Below the pieces are notes generated by a model. It ran no database searches. It had not been told where the DNA came from and saw only the letters and a list, made by a program, of their open reading frames with translations. From Deltaproteobacteria bacterium (GTDB lineage: Bacteria; Desulfobacterota; Desulfobacteria; Desulfobacterales; SURF-7): a DNA stretch of 21,082 nucleotides. The position numbers were made by a program, and so were the translations under genes. The stretch lies in NCBI GenBank assembly GCA_019307665.1, contig JAFDJC010000168.1, positions 1 through 21,082 of the forward strand. The letters run 5' to 3'. Below, piece after piece: positions 8,194 to 15,991 of the stretch (positions are counted from its first letter, which is position 1; every line of letters starts with the position of its first letter).

Positions 8194-10329
8194 CTTTGTC
8201 GCAATCATTGTTGCGCCTAAAACTACTTCGACTTCATTATTGTCCCCCATCATTTCAAAAAGCATGCTCATGGCGCCGGCATTGATCGGTATCAGCCTGA
8301 TATTCTGTTTTTTAAATTCCTGTTTCAGAGAAGGAGAAACCATTCCGCCATCCCATGGACCCCAATTGATGGATATAACCCGGCAGTCTTTTCTTATACA
8401 GGCTTCCTGCCGGGCAATTTTATTGAGCACCTCATTTGCTGCCGCATAGTCTGCCTGTCCTGTGTTTCCCATCCTGGCGCTTACCGAAGAAAAAAGTACT
8501 ATATATTTAAGCTTATCTTTTCTTGTGGCCTGAAGCAGAATGTTTAATCCTTTTGCCTTTGTATCAAACACGTTTTCAAACTGTTCCGGGGTTTTATCTT
8601 TAATAAGGCGGTCTTCAAGGACGCCTGCTCCATGAATAATTGCCCGGATTTCCCCAAACTTTTTTCGGACGTTATTGAGTGTCGAGGCCACAGCATCGGG
8701 ATTACGGACATCAACCTGGTGGTATGAAATAGTCGCACCGGATGTTATAAGCCTTTCCATGTTTCTTGTGATTTCCCGGGCTGCCATGTATCTTTTAAAT
8801 GCTTTTCCGAGTTGTGCCGGAGTCGGCTTCAGACCTTTAAAATCGTTTTTTAAAATAGCCATTTTAATGTCTGCGTCGTCATTTAAATCAACAAGCCAGT
8901 CAGGTTCGGTTCCCGGGAGAGGAGACCTGCCTAAAAGAGCAATGATGGGTTTCGCGTGTTTTGCCAGGGAGTATGCGCATGCGGCGGTAACGCCTCTCGC
9001 GCCCCCGGTTATAACAACCACGTCTTGTTCAGTAAGGTCGATTCTGCCTTCTGGGGCTGCGGACGTTTCAAGTTCCAAAGTATAACGAGATGCTTGGTCA
9101 AGACCGATTTCTACCGGCCCCTTGTTGAAAATCTCATTAACCACAGCCAGGGCAATCTGGTCGTTTTCTTTCCAGCCAGGTGAGATATCTATTGCATGAC
9201 AGCAGACATCTTCCCATTCAATTGCAGCGGTTTTGGCTATGCCGGCTAATGCTCCGTGCAACGGATGCAGGACGCCGTTGCCTTTAAAACCAAAACATCC
9301 GTCAAGTCTTGTGATTGTAGCAAAGACCGCCCCTTCTTCTGAAGCGGAATCACAGAGGTCGTTTGCAAGATGACTTGCCGCCGCAAAGGCCTGTTTAATA
9401 AACTTTTCATCTTTTTCATTCCATAGGTTTTTTCGATCAAACCTGTCCATTAGAAGATCAACATCGGGAATTATGATAAATCCTCCTGCAGGTGGAATTT
9501 TTTTATGGCTTTTGGAAAGATCTGAGATGCGTTCAGATGAGACAAGCTTTGTTTTTATATTTTCACCTGATAAGCCCGACAAGTCTGATAAACCTGATAA
9601 TCTATCGGCAATTGCCCTACCAAGACCTGTCTTGTCATCTGTAATAAATACGGTTCTGTCAGCAGGAATTTTAACAGTTCTCTTTTTCGGGCCGGGGGTT
9701 GCGGTCATAGACACAATCCTCCGGTCTACTGACTGGACAGGTTCTTCTTCAAAATCATCTCTTTTTGAAGGGAATGTATATGACACGTCTATTGATGAAG
9801 TTGTGGGGGATGAAGTTGTGGTTTCCGCAGCAGGCATATCGACGTCATCAGTGGTAAGACCTTTGATATATTCTATGATCTGCCGAAGTGTTTTGAGGCT
9901 TCCCATGACATCTGCAGATACAGAAGGCAGGCCCGGCATTTTGTTTTCAAATGCAGAGAGGATTTCCACCCGTTTAATGGAGTCGATGCCAAGATCGGAT
10001 TCAATCGTGAGTTCGCTTACTGCATCAAGGAGTACCTTTTCGATTTCAGAAGAAAGGGGGGTGGTTTGCCCGGCTGCTGCCGGAGATTCTGTTTTTTCCG
10101 GTGTTTCACCCGGTGCTGTCAGACCTGAAATATAATCTAAGATTTGTTTCAGGGTTTTCAATGATCCTATGACATCTGCAGATACAGAAGGCAGGCCCGG
10201 CATTTTGTTTTCAAATGCAGAGAGGATTTCCACCCGTTTAATGGAGTCGATGCCAAGATCGGATTCAATATCCATGTCGAGTGAGGATTTCCACCCGTTT
10301 AATGGAGTCGATGCCAAGATCGGATTCAA
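8191..10329 (-). CDS. pfaA: PfaA middle part: ACP1 (3' part) - ACP2 - ketoreductase
   Basis: The open frame encodes 712 aa from an out-of-context ATG; residues 1-16 are an artefact of the 61-bp duplication. It contains ACP1 with the phosphopantetheine Ser29 in LGIDSIKRVEIL, ACP2 with Ser117 in the same motif, a Pro/Ser/Thr-rich linker (160-220), a noncatalytic Rossmann-like half (about 225-420) and the PKS ketoreductase (about 430-705). The KR has the NADPH loop TGGARGVTA (441-449), S615, Y628 and N632 (SSVSARM...ADYAAAN). The KR reduces beta-ketoacyl-ACP. Compared with ACP1, ACP2 lacks the 12 residues GYPEEMIELDMD, which belong to helix I and the following loop. No ribosome site precedes this ATG. 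With one 61-bp copy removed, the frame is continuous with the upstream KS-AT gene (1835 aa in total). Confidence 0.88.
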   Translation of the reverse strand: MNPILASTPLNGWKSSLDMDIESDLGIDSIKRVEILSAFENKMPGLPSVSADVIGSLKTLKQILDYISGLTAPGETPEKTESPAAAGQTTPLSSEIEKVLLDAVSELTIESDLGIDSIKRVEILSAFENKMPGLPSVSADVMGSLKTLRQIIEYIKGLTTDDVDMPAAETTTSSPTTSSIDVSYTFPSKRDDFEEEPVQSVDRRIVSMTATPGPKKRTVKIPADRTVFITDDKTGLGRAIADRLSGLSDLSGLSGENIKTKLVSSERISDLSKSHKKIPPAGGFIIIPDVDLLMDRFDRKNLWNEKDEKFIKQAFAAASHLANDLCDSASEEGAVFATITRLDGCFGFKGNGVLHPLHGALAGIAKTAAIEWEDVCCHAIDISPGWKENDQIALAVVNEIFNKGPVEIGLDQASRYTLELETSAAPEGRIDLTEQDVVVITGGARGVTAACAYSLAKHAKPIIALLGRSPLPGTEPDWLVDLNDDADIKMAILKNDFKGLKPTPAQLGKAFKRYMAAREITRNMERLITSGATISYHQVDVRNPDAVASTLNNVRKKFGEIRAIIHGAGVLEDRLIKDKTPEQFENVFDTKAKGLNILLQATRKDKLKYIVLFSSVSARMGNTGQADYAAANEVLNKIARQEACIRKDCRVISINWGPWDGGMVSPSLKQEFKKQNIRLIPINAGAMSMLFEMMGDNNEVEVVLGATMIATK
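9566..9601. repeat. 9-bp minisatellite in the PfaA ketoreductase region
   Basis: Four units: CCTGATAAG (9566-9574), CCCGACAAG (9575-9583), TCTGATAAA (9584-9592) and CCTGATAAT (9593-9601). On the minus strand they encode LSG, LSD, LSG and LSG near residues 244-255 of the ACP-KR protein, in a surface-loop-like insertion of the Rossmann half-domain. The unit resembles the repeat at 1483-1518. Confidence 0.75.
9905..10005. repeat. 101-bp direct repeat, copy in ACP2
   Basis: Positions 9905-10005 are identical base for base to 10169-10269 (offset 264 bp, 88 codons). The repeat covers the phosphopantetheine-site motif and helices II-III of the ACP. The flanking ACP and linker sequence is clearly diverged, so the identity is sharply bounded, which suggests recent conversion or duplication. 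Confidence 0.9.
10169..10269. repeat. 101-bp direct repeat, copy in ACP1
   Basis: Identical to 9905-10005. Its right part also belongs to the first copy of the 61-bp tandem duplication (10222-10282), so three copies of the ACP active-site sequence lie within about 440 bp. Confidence 0.9.
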
Positions 10330-10343
10330 TATCCATGTCGAGT
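10222..10343. repeat. Perfect 61-bp tandem duplication that shifts the pfaA frame
   Basis: Bases 10222-10282 are repeated exactly at 10283-10343; matching stops at 10221/10282 and 10283/10344. The unit encodes the ACP phosphopantetheine site (DMDIESDLGIDSIKRVEIL region). Since 61 is not a multiple of three, the upstream KS-AT frame runs into a stop at 10265 soon after the junction, while the downstream ACP-KR frame continues in the adjacent frame. Removing one copy joins the two frames exactly. Confidence 0.97.
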
Positions 10344-13300
10344 TCGATCATCTCTTCAGGATATCCTGTAAGATCGCTGACAACTTCTATCATCTTTTTT
10401 TCAATATCACCACTGATGGCAACGGGGGACGCCTTTGTTTCTTCCTTTGCGTCAGGCTTAACAATCAGATCAGGATCGGTTCGAGGCGGTTCGATTTCCG
10501 GGTAAGAGGATTTGACCGGTGTCGCCGCATGGACAGGTTCAACATGCTCTGATTTATCTGATACTAGTTCATCTGGTATTAGTTTTTTGGGCGGCACTCT
10601 GTCTTGCAATATTCTTTCCGGCAGGGGTTGCGATGTCTTAAGATTTACCGCGGACTCGGCCATATAGCGGGTCCGGTCAAGCATTTTTTGAAGACTTCTG
10701 CTTGCCTCCGACTGGGTTTCCAGAAATTTTTTGTGCGTTTCAGCAGTCTGAATCTGGAGTGTCTGCAGCGATTTCAGGCTTTCCGTTATAGTCGTTAATG
10801 CACTGGAAGCAAATTTGTCCGGTTGTGGAGCATGTTGTTTTTGTACGGTCCGGGTTGCCGTCCTATTCTCCGGAGCAGTCGGCAAAGATTCCTTTAAGGG
10901 GGACATAGCTAATGGTTTCGCTGATAGCACAGCCGGTGGCTTTATCTCATATTCAGAACGATAGTTTGCGCCTGAAATGGGCACACTCATTTTTTGTTTT
11001 TTTGCCGGTTTTGGTTTGTCTTCCCAGTTTACAAAATCGACATTATGTCCATCAGCAGCAATAAAGCAAAGAGCATGTGCAAGGTCCGCAATTCCTGATT
11101 GCCTGCCCGAAGACTTATCGAGTGATGTTGCGCGGAAATCACGGTCTTTTAATATTGACTTTACAAGGCCCGTTAGAACCGGTTTTGGCCCTACTTCTAT
11201 AAATGTTCGTATGCCGGATTCATATAGATGTTCTATTTCTGTGACAAAATTGACCGGGTTAAGGATCTGGTCCCCTAATATTTTAACGGCATCTTCCTGT
11301 TTTTCAGGGAACGGGTCGCCTGTTGTGTTTGAAAACACCGGTATGTCGGATTTTTTTAATGTTATTTTTGTTAGCGCTTTTTTAAATGGTTTGGCGGCAT
11401 CCTTAACAAGCCTGCTGTGAAATGCGGCTGCTACCGGCAGGGAGGTGGACCTGAAACCGTTTTCTTTGCAGATGTTCATTGCTTCGGCTATTGCGTCTTC
11501 GCTTCCGGACAGAACACCCTGCTCAGGGCTGTTCCTGTTTGCAAGCACTACATCAAGATTGTTTTCTTCGATAAGTCGGTCGATTTTATCGAGCGGCGCC
11601 TTGACGGCAAGCATAGCGCCCTTTTCCCCTTTGCCGGCATCTGCCATGTACTTGCCGCGCTTGACAGCAAGTGATAAAAACGTATCTTCATCCATCTTGC
11701 CTGCAGCATAAAGTGCTGTAAGCTCGCCAAAACTATGTCCGCATGCGGCATCAGGCTTTACACCAAACCTATCAAGAAATTTAAGCATCAAAAGACTTGT
11801 GCAGCCTATGGCAGGCTGAGCAACATCCGTTGACCTGAGGTTTGTTTCATTTAATTTTTGATCACCGTCTGGAAGAGGAAATATGAGGTCTGTGAAGGAT
11901 ACTGCGTCGCTGTCCGCCTCTTTTTTAAATTTGGTTTTTGCTTTTTGAAACAATTCGTCTGCTTCCGGCAGACAGCAGGCAAGATCGTTTCCCATGTTAC
12001 AGTACTGGCTCCCCTGGCCGGGAAATATAAATGCAAGTTTTCCTTTTGTTTCAGGATTGCCAAAATAAATATTTGCTTTATTGAATTGAGGCGATTCATT
12101 CTTTTTTAGGTTTTCAAGAATTTCGTTTAAAAGGTGTTTCGGGTTGTCAATGTCGCTTATCATTCCCGAATCCGGTCTTTCTATTACGATAAGCAAACGA
12201 TAGTTATGCTTTGATGAAAAGCTGTTTCTTGTCTCATACGCTTTGAAGGCAAGCTCACTGAATGCGCTCATGTTTTCAACGGCAAATTTCAAGGCGCTAA
12301 TTTGATCAGCAAGTTCGTCTTTTGTTTTAGCTGAAAAAGCCAAAATTTCAACTGCACCGGTCCATGAGATAAAAGATTTATTTTTTTTGTATTCCTCAAG
12401 TACAACATGGAAATTACTTCCGCCAAATCCAAACGAGCTCACGCCGGATCTTCTGGGGTGGCCTTTTCGTGAAAACCATGGTCTCGTGCTGGTATTTAAA
12501 TAAAAATTACTGTTTTCGATCTCGATTTTAGGATCAGGATTTCCCACCTTGAGAGTGGGCGGCAGGACTTTATGATGCAGGGATAGCGCCGCCTTAATAA
12601 TGCCTGCAGCGCCTGCAGCAGCTTTGGTGTGACCAATGTTTGACTTTACAGATCCGACAGCACATTTTTTAAACTCTTTGCCTGCATCTTTGAAAACCTC
12701 TTTTAAAGCAGAGAATTCGACAGCATCCCCGACCATTGTTCCTGTCCCATGTGCTTCAATAAGCTCTAACGTCGTAGGATCGACATCGGCTTCCCGGTAT
12801 GCTGCTTTTAGAGCTTTCACCTGGCCGGCTACATTTGGTGCATATATACTTTGGGACCTGCCATCGCTCGACGATCCTACTGATTTGATCACAGCATAGA
12901 TTCTGTCGCCGTCTTTTTCAGCATCGTCGAGCCGTTTTAAAACCATGAGACCTATGCCTTCTCCAAGAACAGTTCCATCAGCATCTTCGGAAAACGGCCT
13001 TATATCGCTTGAAAAAGAAAGAACACCGGTTTGTGAAAAACACATGTGCATAAAAATGTCATTTAAAGTGTCGACGCCGCCTGTGATTGACATGTCGCAT
13101 TTCCCGGAAAGAAGCTCCAGTACAGCAAAGTTGAGCGCGCTGGTGGAGCTTGCGCAGGCAGCATCAACGACACAATTGGTGCCTCCAAGGTCTAGACGGT
13201 TTGCTATTCTACCGGCAACTACATTTCCCAGAAGGCCCGGAAAAGAGCTTTCCTGCCAGGATACATATGAATCTGATATCCTTTCCATAACATCATCTGC

Positions 13301-13759
13301 CTGATCGCGGGGAACACCGGAATCTTCAAGTGCTTTACGCCATATCGGATGACCGAGCCTTGAGCTTAAAGGAATAACAAGTTCCTGTGTTCCGGTAACA
13401 CCGATTATAACGTTTGTTTTTTCGTGGGAAAACTTAGTCCCATCTCCATATCCGGCATCTTCTAACGCCCTTTTTGCAACAAGAAGGCTCAACAGTTGTG
13501 CCGTATCTGTGGCTTCGAGTATTTTTGGAGGGATACCGAACTCAGAAGGATCATAAGAAACAGGTGACAAAAAGCCACCTCTTTTGCAGTAAGTATGATC
13601 CGGATACTTTGGTTTCTCATCGAAGTAATCTTTAACCGACCAGTGTGTGTCAGGCACATCTGAGATCCCATCCTCACCGTTGTAAAGAAGACGCCAGAAT
13701 TCTTTAAGGTCAGACGCTTTCGGAAAAAGACACCCCATGCCTATGATGGCAACAGACAT
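10265..13759 (-). CDS. pfaA: PfaA N-terminal part: ketosynthase - acyltransferase - ACP1 (frameshifted)
   Basis: This 1164-residue open frame starts PfaA. The ketosynthase (about 1-455) has C202 (DAACASS), H337 (AHGTGT) and H377 (GHTKAAAG). The malonyl-type acyltransferase (about 573-880) has GQGSQ, the nucleophile S676 (GHSFGE) and H781 (AAFHS). A long Lys/Gln/Pro-rich linker (about 910-1110) contains a helical stretch (985-1035). ACP1 begins at about 1115 with TGYPEEMIELDMD and reaches Ser1152 (LGIDSIKRVEIL). The last five residues (TRHGY) are out-of-frame sequence created by the 61-bp duplication, so the frame ends inside the ACP. The ATG at 13759 follows a good AAGGA site (8-nt spacing), 26 nt after the pfaD stop. 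The KS loads and elongates the chain; the AT supplies extender units. Confidence 0.92.
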   Translation of the reverse strand: MSVAIIGMGCLFPKASDLKEFWRLLYNGEDGISDVPDTHWSVKDYFDEKPKYPDHTYCKRGGFLSPVSYDPSEFGIPPKILEATDTAQLLSLLVAKRALEDAGYGDGTKFSHEKTNVIIGVTGTQELVIPLSSRLGHPIWRKALEDSGVPRDQADDVMERISDSYVSWQESSFPGLLGNVVAGRIANRLDLGGTNCVVDAACASSTSALNFAVLELLSGKCDMSITGGVDTLNDIFMHMCFSQTGVLSFSSDIRPFSEDADGTVLGEGIGLMVLKRLDDAEKDGDRIYAVIKSVGSSSDGRSQSIYAPNVAGQVKALKAAYREADVDPTTLELIEAHGTGTMVGDAVEFSALKEVFKDAGKEFKKCAVGSVKSNIGHTKAAAGAAGIIKAALSLHHKVLPPTLKVGNPDPKIEIENSNFYLNTSTRPWFSRKGHPRRSGVSSFGFGGSNFHVVLEEYKKNKSFISWTGAVEILAFSAKTKDELADQISALKFAVENMSAFSELAFKAYETRNSFSSKHNYRLLIVIERPDSGMISDIDNPKHLLNEILENLKKNESPQFNKANIYFGNPETKGKLAFIFPGQGSQYCNMGNDLACCLPEADELFQKAKTKFKKEADSDAVSFTDLIFPLPDGDQKLNETNLRSTDVAQPAIGCTSLLMLKFLDRFGVKPDAACGHSFGELTALYAAGKMDEDTFLSLAVKRGKYMADAGKGEKGAMLAVKAPLDKIDRLIEENNLDVVLANRNSPEQGVLSGSEDAIAEAMNICKENGFRSTSLPVAAAFHSRLVKDAAKPFKKALTKITLKKSDIPVFSNTTGDPFPEKQEDAVKILGDQILNPVNFVTEIEHLYESGIRTFIEVGPKPVLTGLVKSILKDRDFRATSLDKSSGRQSGIADLAHALCFIAADGHNVDFVNWEDKPKPAKKQKMSVPISGANYRSEYEIKPPAVLSAKPLAMSPLKESLPTAPENRTATRTVQKQHAPQPDKFASSALTTITESLKSLQTLQIQTAETHKKFLETQSEASRSLQKMLDRTRYMAESAVNLKTSQPLPERILQDRVPPKKLIPDELVSDKSEHVEPVHAATPVKSSYPEIEPPRTDPDLIVKPDAKEETKASPVAISGDIEKKMIEVVSDLTGYPEEMIELDMDIESDLGIDSIKRVEILTRHGY

Positions 13760-13785
13760 TTTAAAATTCCTTGTGGTTTAATTGT

Positions 13786-15444
13786 TTATCCATTGTGCTG
13801 CTCTATTAATTTGTCTATATCCGTAAGCTCCATTGGTGAAAACCTGCCTGTTCCTTCAGGGAGGACCGCCCCCTGGTTTCTAAGCCAGCTTGCCCTTGTT
13901 GCAACGGATGCGCCAAGAAGAATATTCATGGCCACTGTTTTGATGCTCCTGTTTTCAGGTTTTTCAAGGAATGATCCTTTGACCCATTCGTTAAAAGCTC
14001 CGATGGCGGGTCCACACCAGATTTGAAAGTCAATTTTTCTTGAGGTGTTTCCGGTAACGGCCCACATGGATGAACGGCCGAGATATGACCTGAAAACCAG
14101 CGCCATTTTATGCTTCTGGTCTGCTTCAGCCCTTGTTATCTGTTTTGGATCACGTTCAGTAAAAAACGCCTTTGTGCTGCTCCATTCTTTTTCAAAACTG
14201 TTTTTAAAAAATTTATTTTCAAGGGTGGAACGTTCTTTTTCAGGAATATCTTCATATCGGTTATATCTTGAATAAAGATCGTAGAGCTTTGAAGCTCTTA
14301 CCGAAAACATTGTACCGCGTTTTAATACCTGTACTTTGACGCCCATTTCAAACATGTCGGCAGCAGGCGCCATAATAACATCAGCCTGGCTTGCTTCTGC
14401 AAGCATACTGCGTACTTCTTCTGAAGTGCCTGCTTCTATGCATGACTGATTGACCGACCCGGTGAGTATATAGGCAGCGCCCATTGCAAATGCTGCCGCT
14501 GCGGACTCAGGGGTGGCAATTCCACCGCCAAGCCCTACTGAGAGAGGGCTCTGGTAGTTGTATTGTTTTGCCATTTCATCACGCAGTGCGAGCATGGTCG
14601 GAAGAAGGGAGAGAGCAGGGCGGTTGTCTGTGTGTCCTCCTGAGTCAGCCTCTGCTGTCATAGTCTCTGCTACAGGAACGGAAGTCGCGAGAGACGCCTC
14701 TTCTGTCGTGATCATGTTTTTATCGACAAGCTGTCTTAAAATTTTTTCCGGAGGCGGCGAAAAGAATCGTTTCGCCACTTCGACTCTGGAGACTTTGGCA
14801 ATGACTTTGTTCGGGCATATGATGCGCCCACTTGAATTTTTGTGAATACCTTTGATTCGATAGTATACAAGCGGAAGTGTCAGGCGCATAAACGCCGCAG
14901 CGCTGACAAGTCTGACTTCATGCTTGAGATAGAGGTCTATGGTTGCAGATTCAAGATCAGGATCATTGAGGCTGTGAATCAGGTTGAACCCAAAGGGAAG
15001 ACCCCCCATTTTTTGTTTGAGGCTGACAATGGCGGATTCAATCTGATCGATTGTAAGGCCGCCGGCACCGAAAAAACCGAGCATCCCGGATCTGCCTGCT
15101 TCTTGAACCATCTGAACTGATGCAATGCCGTTTGCCATAGCGCCGGCTATATATGCATATTGGAGGCCATGTATTTTTTTAAAATGCGGATCACCAAGAT
15201 CTTTCGGATGCAGTGGCGGTGCATAAGCCGTTAGCCTATAGCCGTTAGGCGCTTCATGGGCATTTTTGCCTATAATAATGAATCCATCCTGGCTCACACC
15301 GGTTTTATCTTCTAAATCGAGAACAAATACGGGTTTGTTAACCCGCATTATTGCCGGTCCTAAAGCCTGATCAGCTGGTTCAGGTGCGCTGTCTGCCGGT
15401 GTCCACCAGCCGGAACCGCTGTTTTTTTGAGGTTGCGTCTCCAT
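13786..15444 (-). CDS. pfaD: PfaD: FMN-dependent enoyl-ACP reductase of the synthase
   Basis: This 552-aa TIM-barrel flavoprotein of the nitronate-monooxygenase-like PfaD family reduces enoyl-ACP intermediates in trans for the synthase. Recognisable PfaD blocks are AGAMANGIAS (100-109), FGAGGL (125-130), EADSGGHTDNRP (265-276) and the flavin-phosphate region GLGGGIATPE...TGSVNQSC...GTS (304-341). The C-terminal helical part (about 385-550) is also typical, and the length is normal. It is the first gene of the leftward operon; pfaA starts 26 nt after its stop. The ATG at 15444 lies 12 nt after AAGGAG. A second ATG eight bases upstream is better spaced from that site but out of frame. The 14-bp AAAGGAG-containing unit is tandemly duplicated (15453-15480). 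No lesions are visible. Confidence 0.95.
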   Translation of the reverse strand: METQPQKNSGSGWWTPADSAPEPADQALGPAIMRVNKPVFVLDLEDKTGVSQDGFIIIGKNAHEAPNGYRLTAYAPPLHPKDLGDPHFKKIHGLQYAYIAGAMANGIASVQMVQEAGRSGMLGFFGAGGLTIDQIESAIVSLKQKMGGLPFGFNLIHSLNDPDLESATIDLYLKHEVRLVSAAAFMRLTLPLVYYRIKGIHKNSSGRIICPNKVIAKVSRVEVAKRFFSPPPEKILRQLVDKNMITTEEASLATSVPVAETMTAEADSGGHTDNRPALSLLPTMLALRDEMAKQYNYQSPLSVGLGGGIATPESAAAAFAMGAAYILTGSVNQSCIEAGTSEEVRSMLAEASQADVIMAPAADMFEMGVKVQVLKRGTMFSVRASKLYDLYSRYNRYEDIPEKERSTLENKFFKNSFEKEWSSTKAFFTERDPKQITRAEADQKHKMALVFRSYLGRSSMWAVTGNTSRKIDFQIWCGPAIGAFNEWVKGSFLEKPENRSIKTVAMNILLGASVATRASWLRNQGAVLPEGTGRFSPMELTDIDKLIEQHNG

Positions 15445-15452
15445 GGGTCCAT

Positions 15453-15480
15453 TATGCTCCTTTTGGTATACTCCTTTTGG
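15453..15480 (-). promoter_or_regulatory. Duplicated Shine-Dalgarno-like sequence upstream of pfaD
   Basis: Two adjacent 14-bp units, tatgctccttttgg (15453-15466) and tatactccttttgg (15467-15480), differ by one base. On the minus strand each gives CCAAAAGGAG. The proximal copy can serve as the pfaD ribosome site. The distal copy is about 26 nt from the start, too far to act directly. Confidence 0.55.
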
Positions 15481-15625
15481 TCTTCAAAAAGCATATTATA
15501 AATGATGGCTAATCAAAATAGCTGATGATTGTTTAGTCTGCTTTCCGGACGATATCAATAAACCACTATTCTAAACCTTGTTTACGCTGACATCAATATA
15601 AATATTTTTTGCAATAAGCATATCG

Positions 15626-15641
15626 TGGCCACAATCTTGCT
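15626..15641 (+). promoter_or_regulatory. Sigma54-like -24/-12 element
   Basis: TGGCCACAATCTTGCT has GG and GC separated by exactly 10 bp and matches TGGC...TTGCT of the sigma54 consensus, but not the ACG in the middle of the -24 box. It points right towards the receiver gene, which starts about 350 bp further on. The match may be by chance. Confidence 0.3.
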
Positions 15642-15725
15642 GATCCTCGTTTGCCAGTTAAAACACCGTTATCTCAATAGAAAAAAATCCCATAATATTT
15701 AATTTATTTAAAAGCTTATACAAAA

Positions 15726-15739
15726 TGACCACCTGGTCA
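15726..15739. promoter_or_regulatory. Perfect dyad TGACCA-CC-TGGTCA, candidate operator
   Basis: Two perfect 6-bp arms around a CC spacer form a compact G+C-richer palindrome in very AT-rich DNA. Dyads of this size are typical of TetR or GntR family repressor sites, some of which respond to acyl-CoA. It lies roughly 25-40 bp downstream of the start expected for the leftward promoter at 15772-15800, a position suited to repression of the pfa operon. No such regulator gene is in the window. Confidence 0.4.
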
Positions 15740-15771
15740 CAATATAAAACAGGAAAGATTGAGAATCAAGA

Positions 15772-15800
15772 ATTATATTTTTTCTTAAAAATTGTTTCCA
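15772..15800 (-). promoter_or_regulatory. Candidate sigma70-type promoter for the pfa operon
   Basis: Read on the minus strand: TGGAAA (15795-15800, 4/6 to TTGACA), a 17-bp spacer, and TATAAT (15772-15777, 6/6). The predicted start near 15765 gives a leader of about 320 nt before pfaD. A second TATAAT closer to the gene (15495-15500) lacks a recognisable -35. In DNA this AT-rich, chance matches are common. Confidence 0.35.
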
Positions 15801-15863
15801 TGTAAAATTTCATTCATAAAAAAACTTTAAATAATTCTTGCAATAATTTTTTTTTATATATAT

Positions 15864-15900
15864 AAGGATACTGTTTTAGATTGCATGTCACAGTATCCTT
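15864..15900. repeat. 10-bp perfect inverted repeat with 17-nt loop
   Basis: AAGGATACTG (15864-15873) and CAGTATCCTT (15891-15900) are exact reverse complements. The sequence stands out in an AT-rich spacer. It lacks a T-run on the 3' side of either strand, so an operator or RNA-structure role is more likely than termination. Confidence 0.6.
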
Positions 15901-15921
15901 CAACCCGTCTGAACACCCTGC

Positions 15922-15949
15922 TTGTGTTACATATTAATTGTGTTATAGT
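15922..15949 (+). promoter_or_regulatory. Candidate promoter of the receiver gene
   Basis: TTGTGT (15922-15927, 3/6), a 16-bp spacer, and TATAGT (15944-15949, 5/6 to TATAAT). It lies 43 bp before the receiver ATG. Moderate match only. Confidence 0.3.
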
Positions 15950-15991
15950 TGCTAAAATTTAATACGACTTAAAGTCGAACCACCTTAATCT

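Larger units (their letters stand above)
7321..13759 (-). other. pfaA: Inferred ancestral pfaA: KS-AT-ACP-ACP-KR-DH
   Basis: Taken together, the three minus-strand pieces form one PfaA in the standard domain order. After deleting one 61-bp repeat copy the span is 6378 bp, or 2126 codons, interrupted only by the TAA at 8191-8193. The catalytic residues I checked are kept in every domain except the HxxxGxxxxP Gly in the DH. This entry records a reconstruction, not a gene shown to be expressed as one unit. Confidence 0.75.
15481..15991. other. AT-rich divergent regulatory region between pfaD and the receiver gene
   Basis: No credible coding frame is present. The region is very AT-rich with long A and T runs, in contrast to the genes on each side, and separates two divergently transcribed units. 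It contains the candidate promoter, operator, sigma54-like site and inverted repeat listed separately. The long distance (over 500 bp) and the number of dyads make it the likely control region for the synthase operon. Confidence 0.7.

Noticed and set aside
10169..10552. Plus-strand ORF through the ACP repeats
   Set aside because: It is the antisense shadow of the repeated ACP coding sequence; the minus-strand frames have clear domain content.
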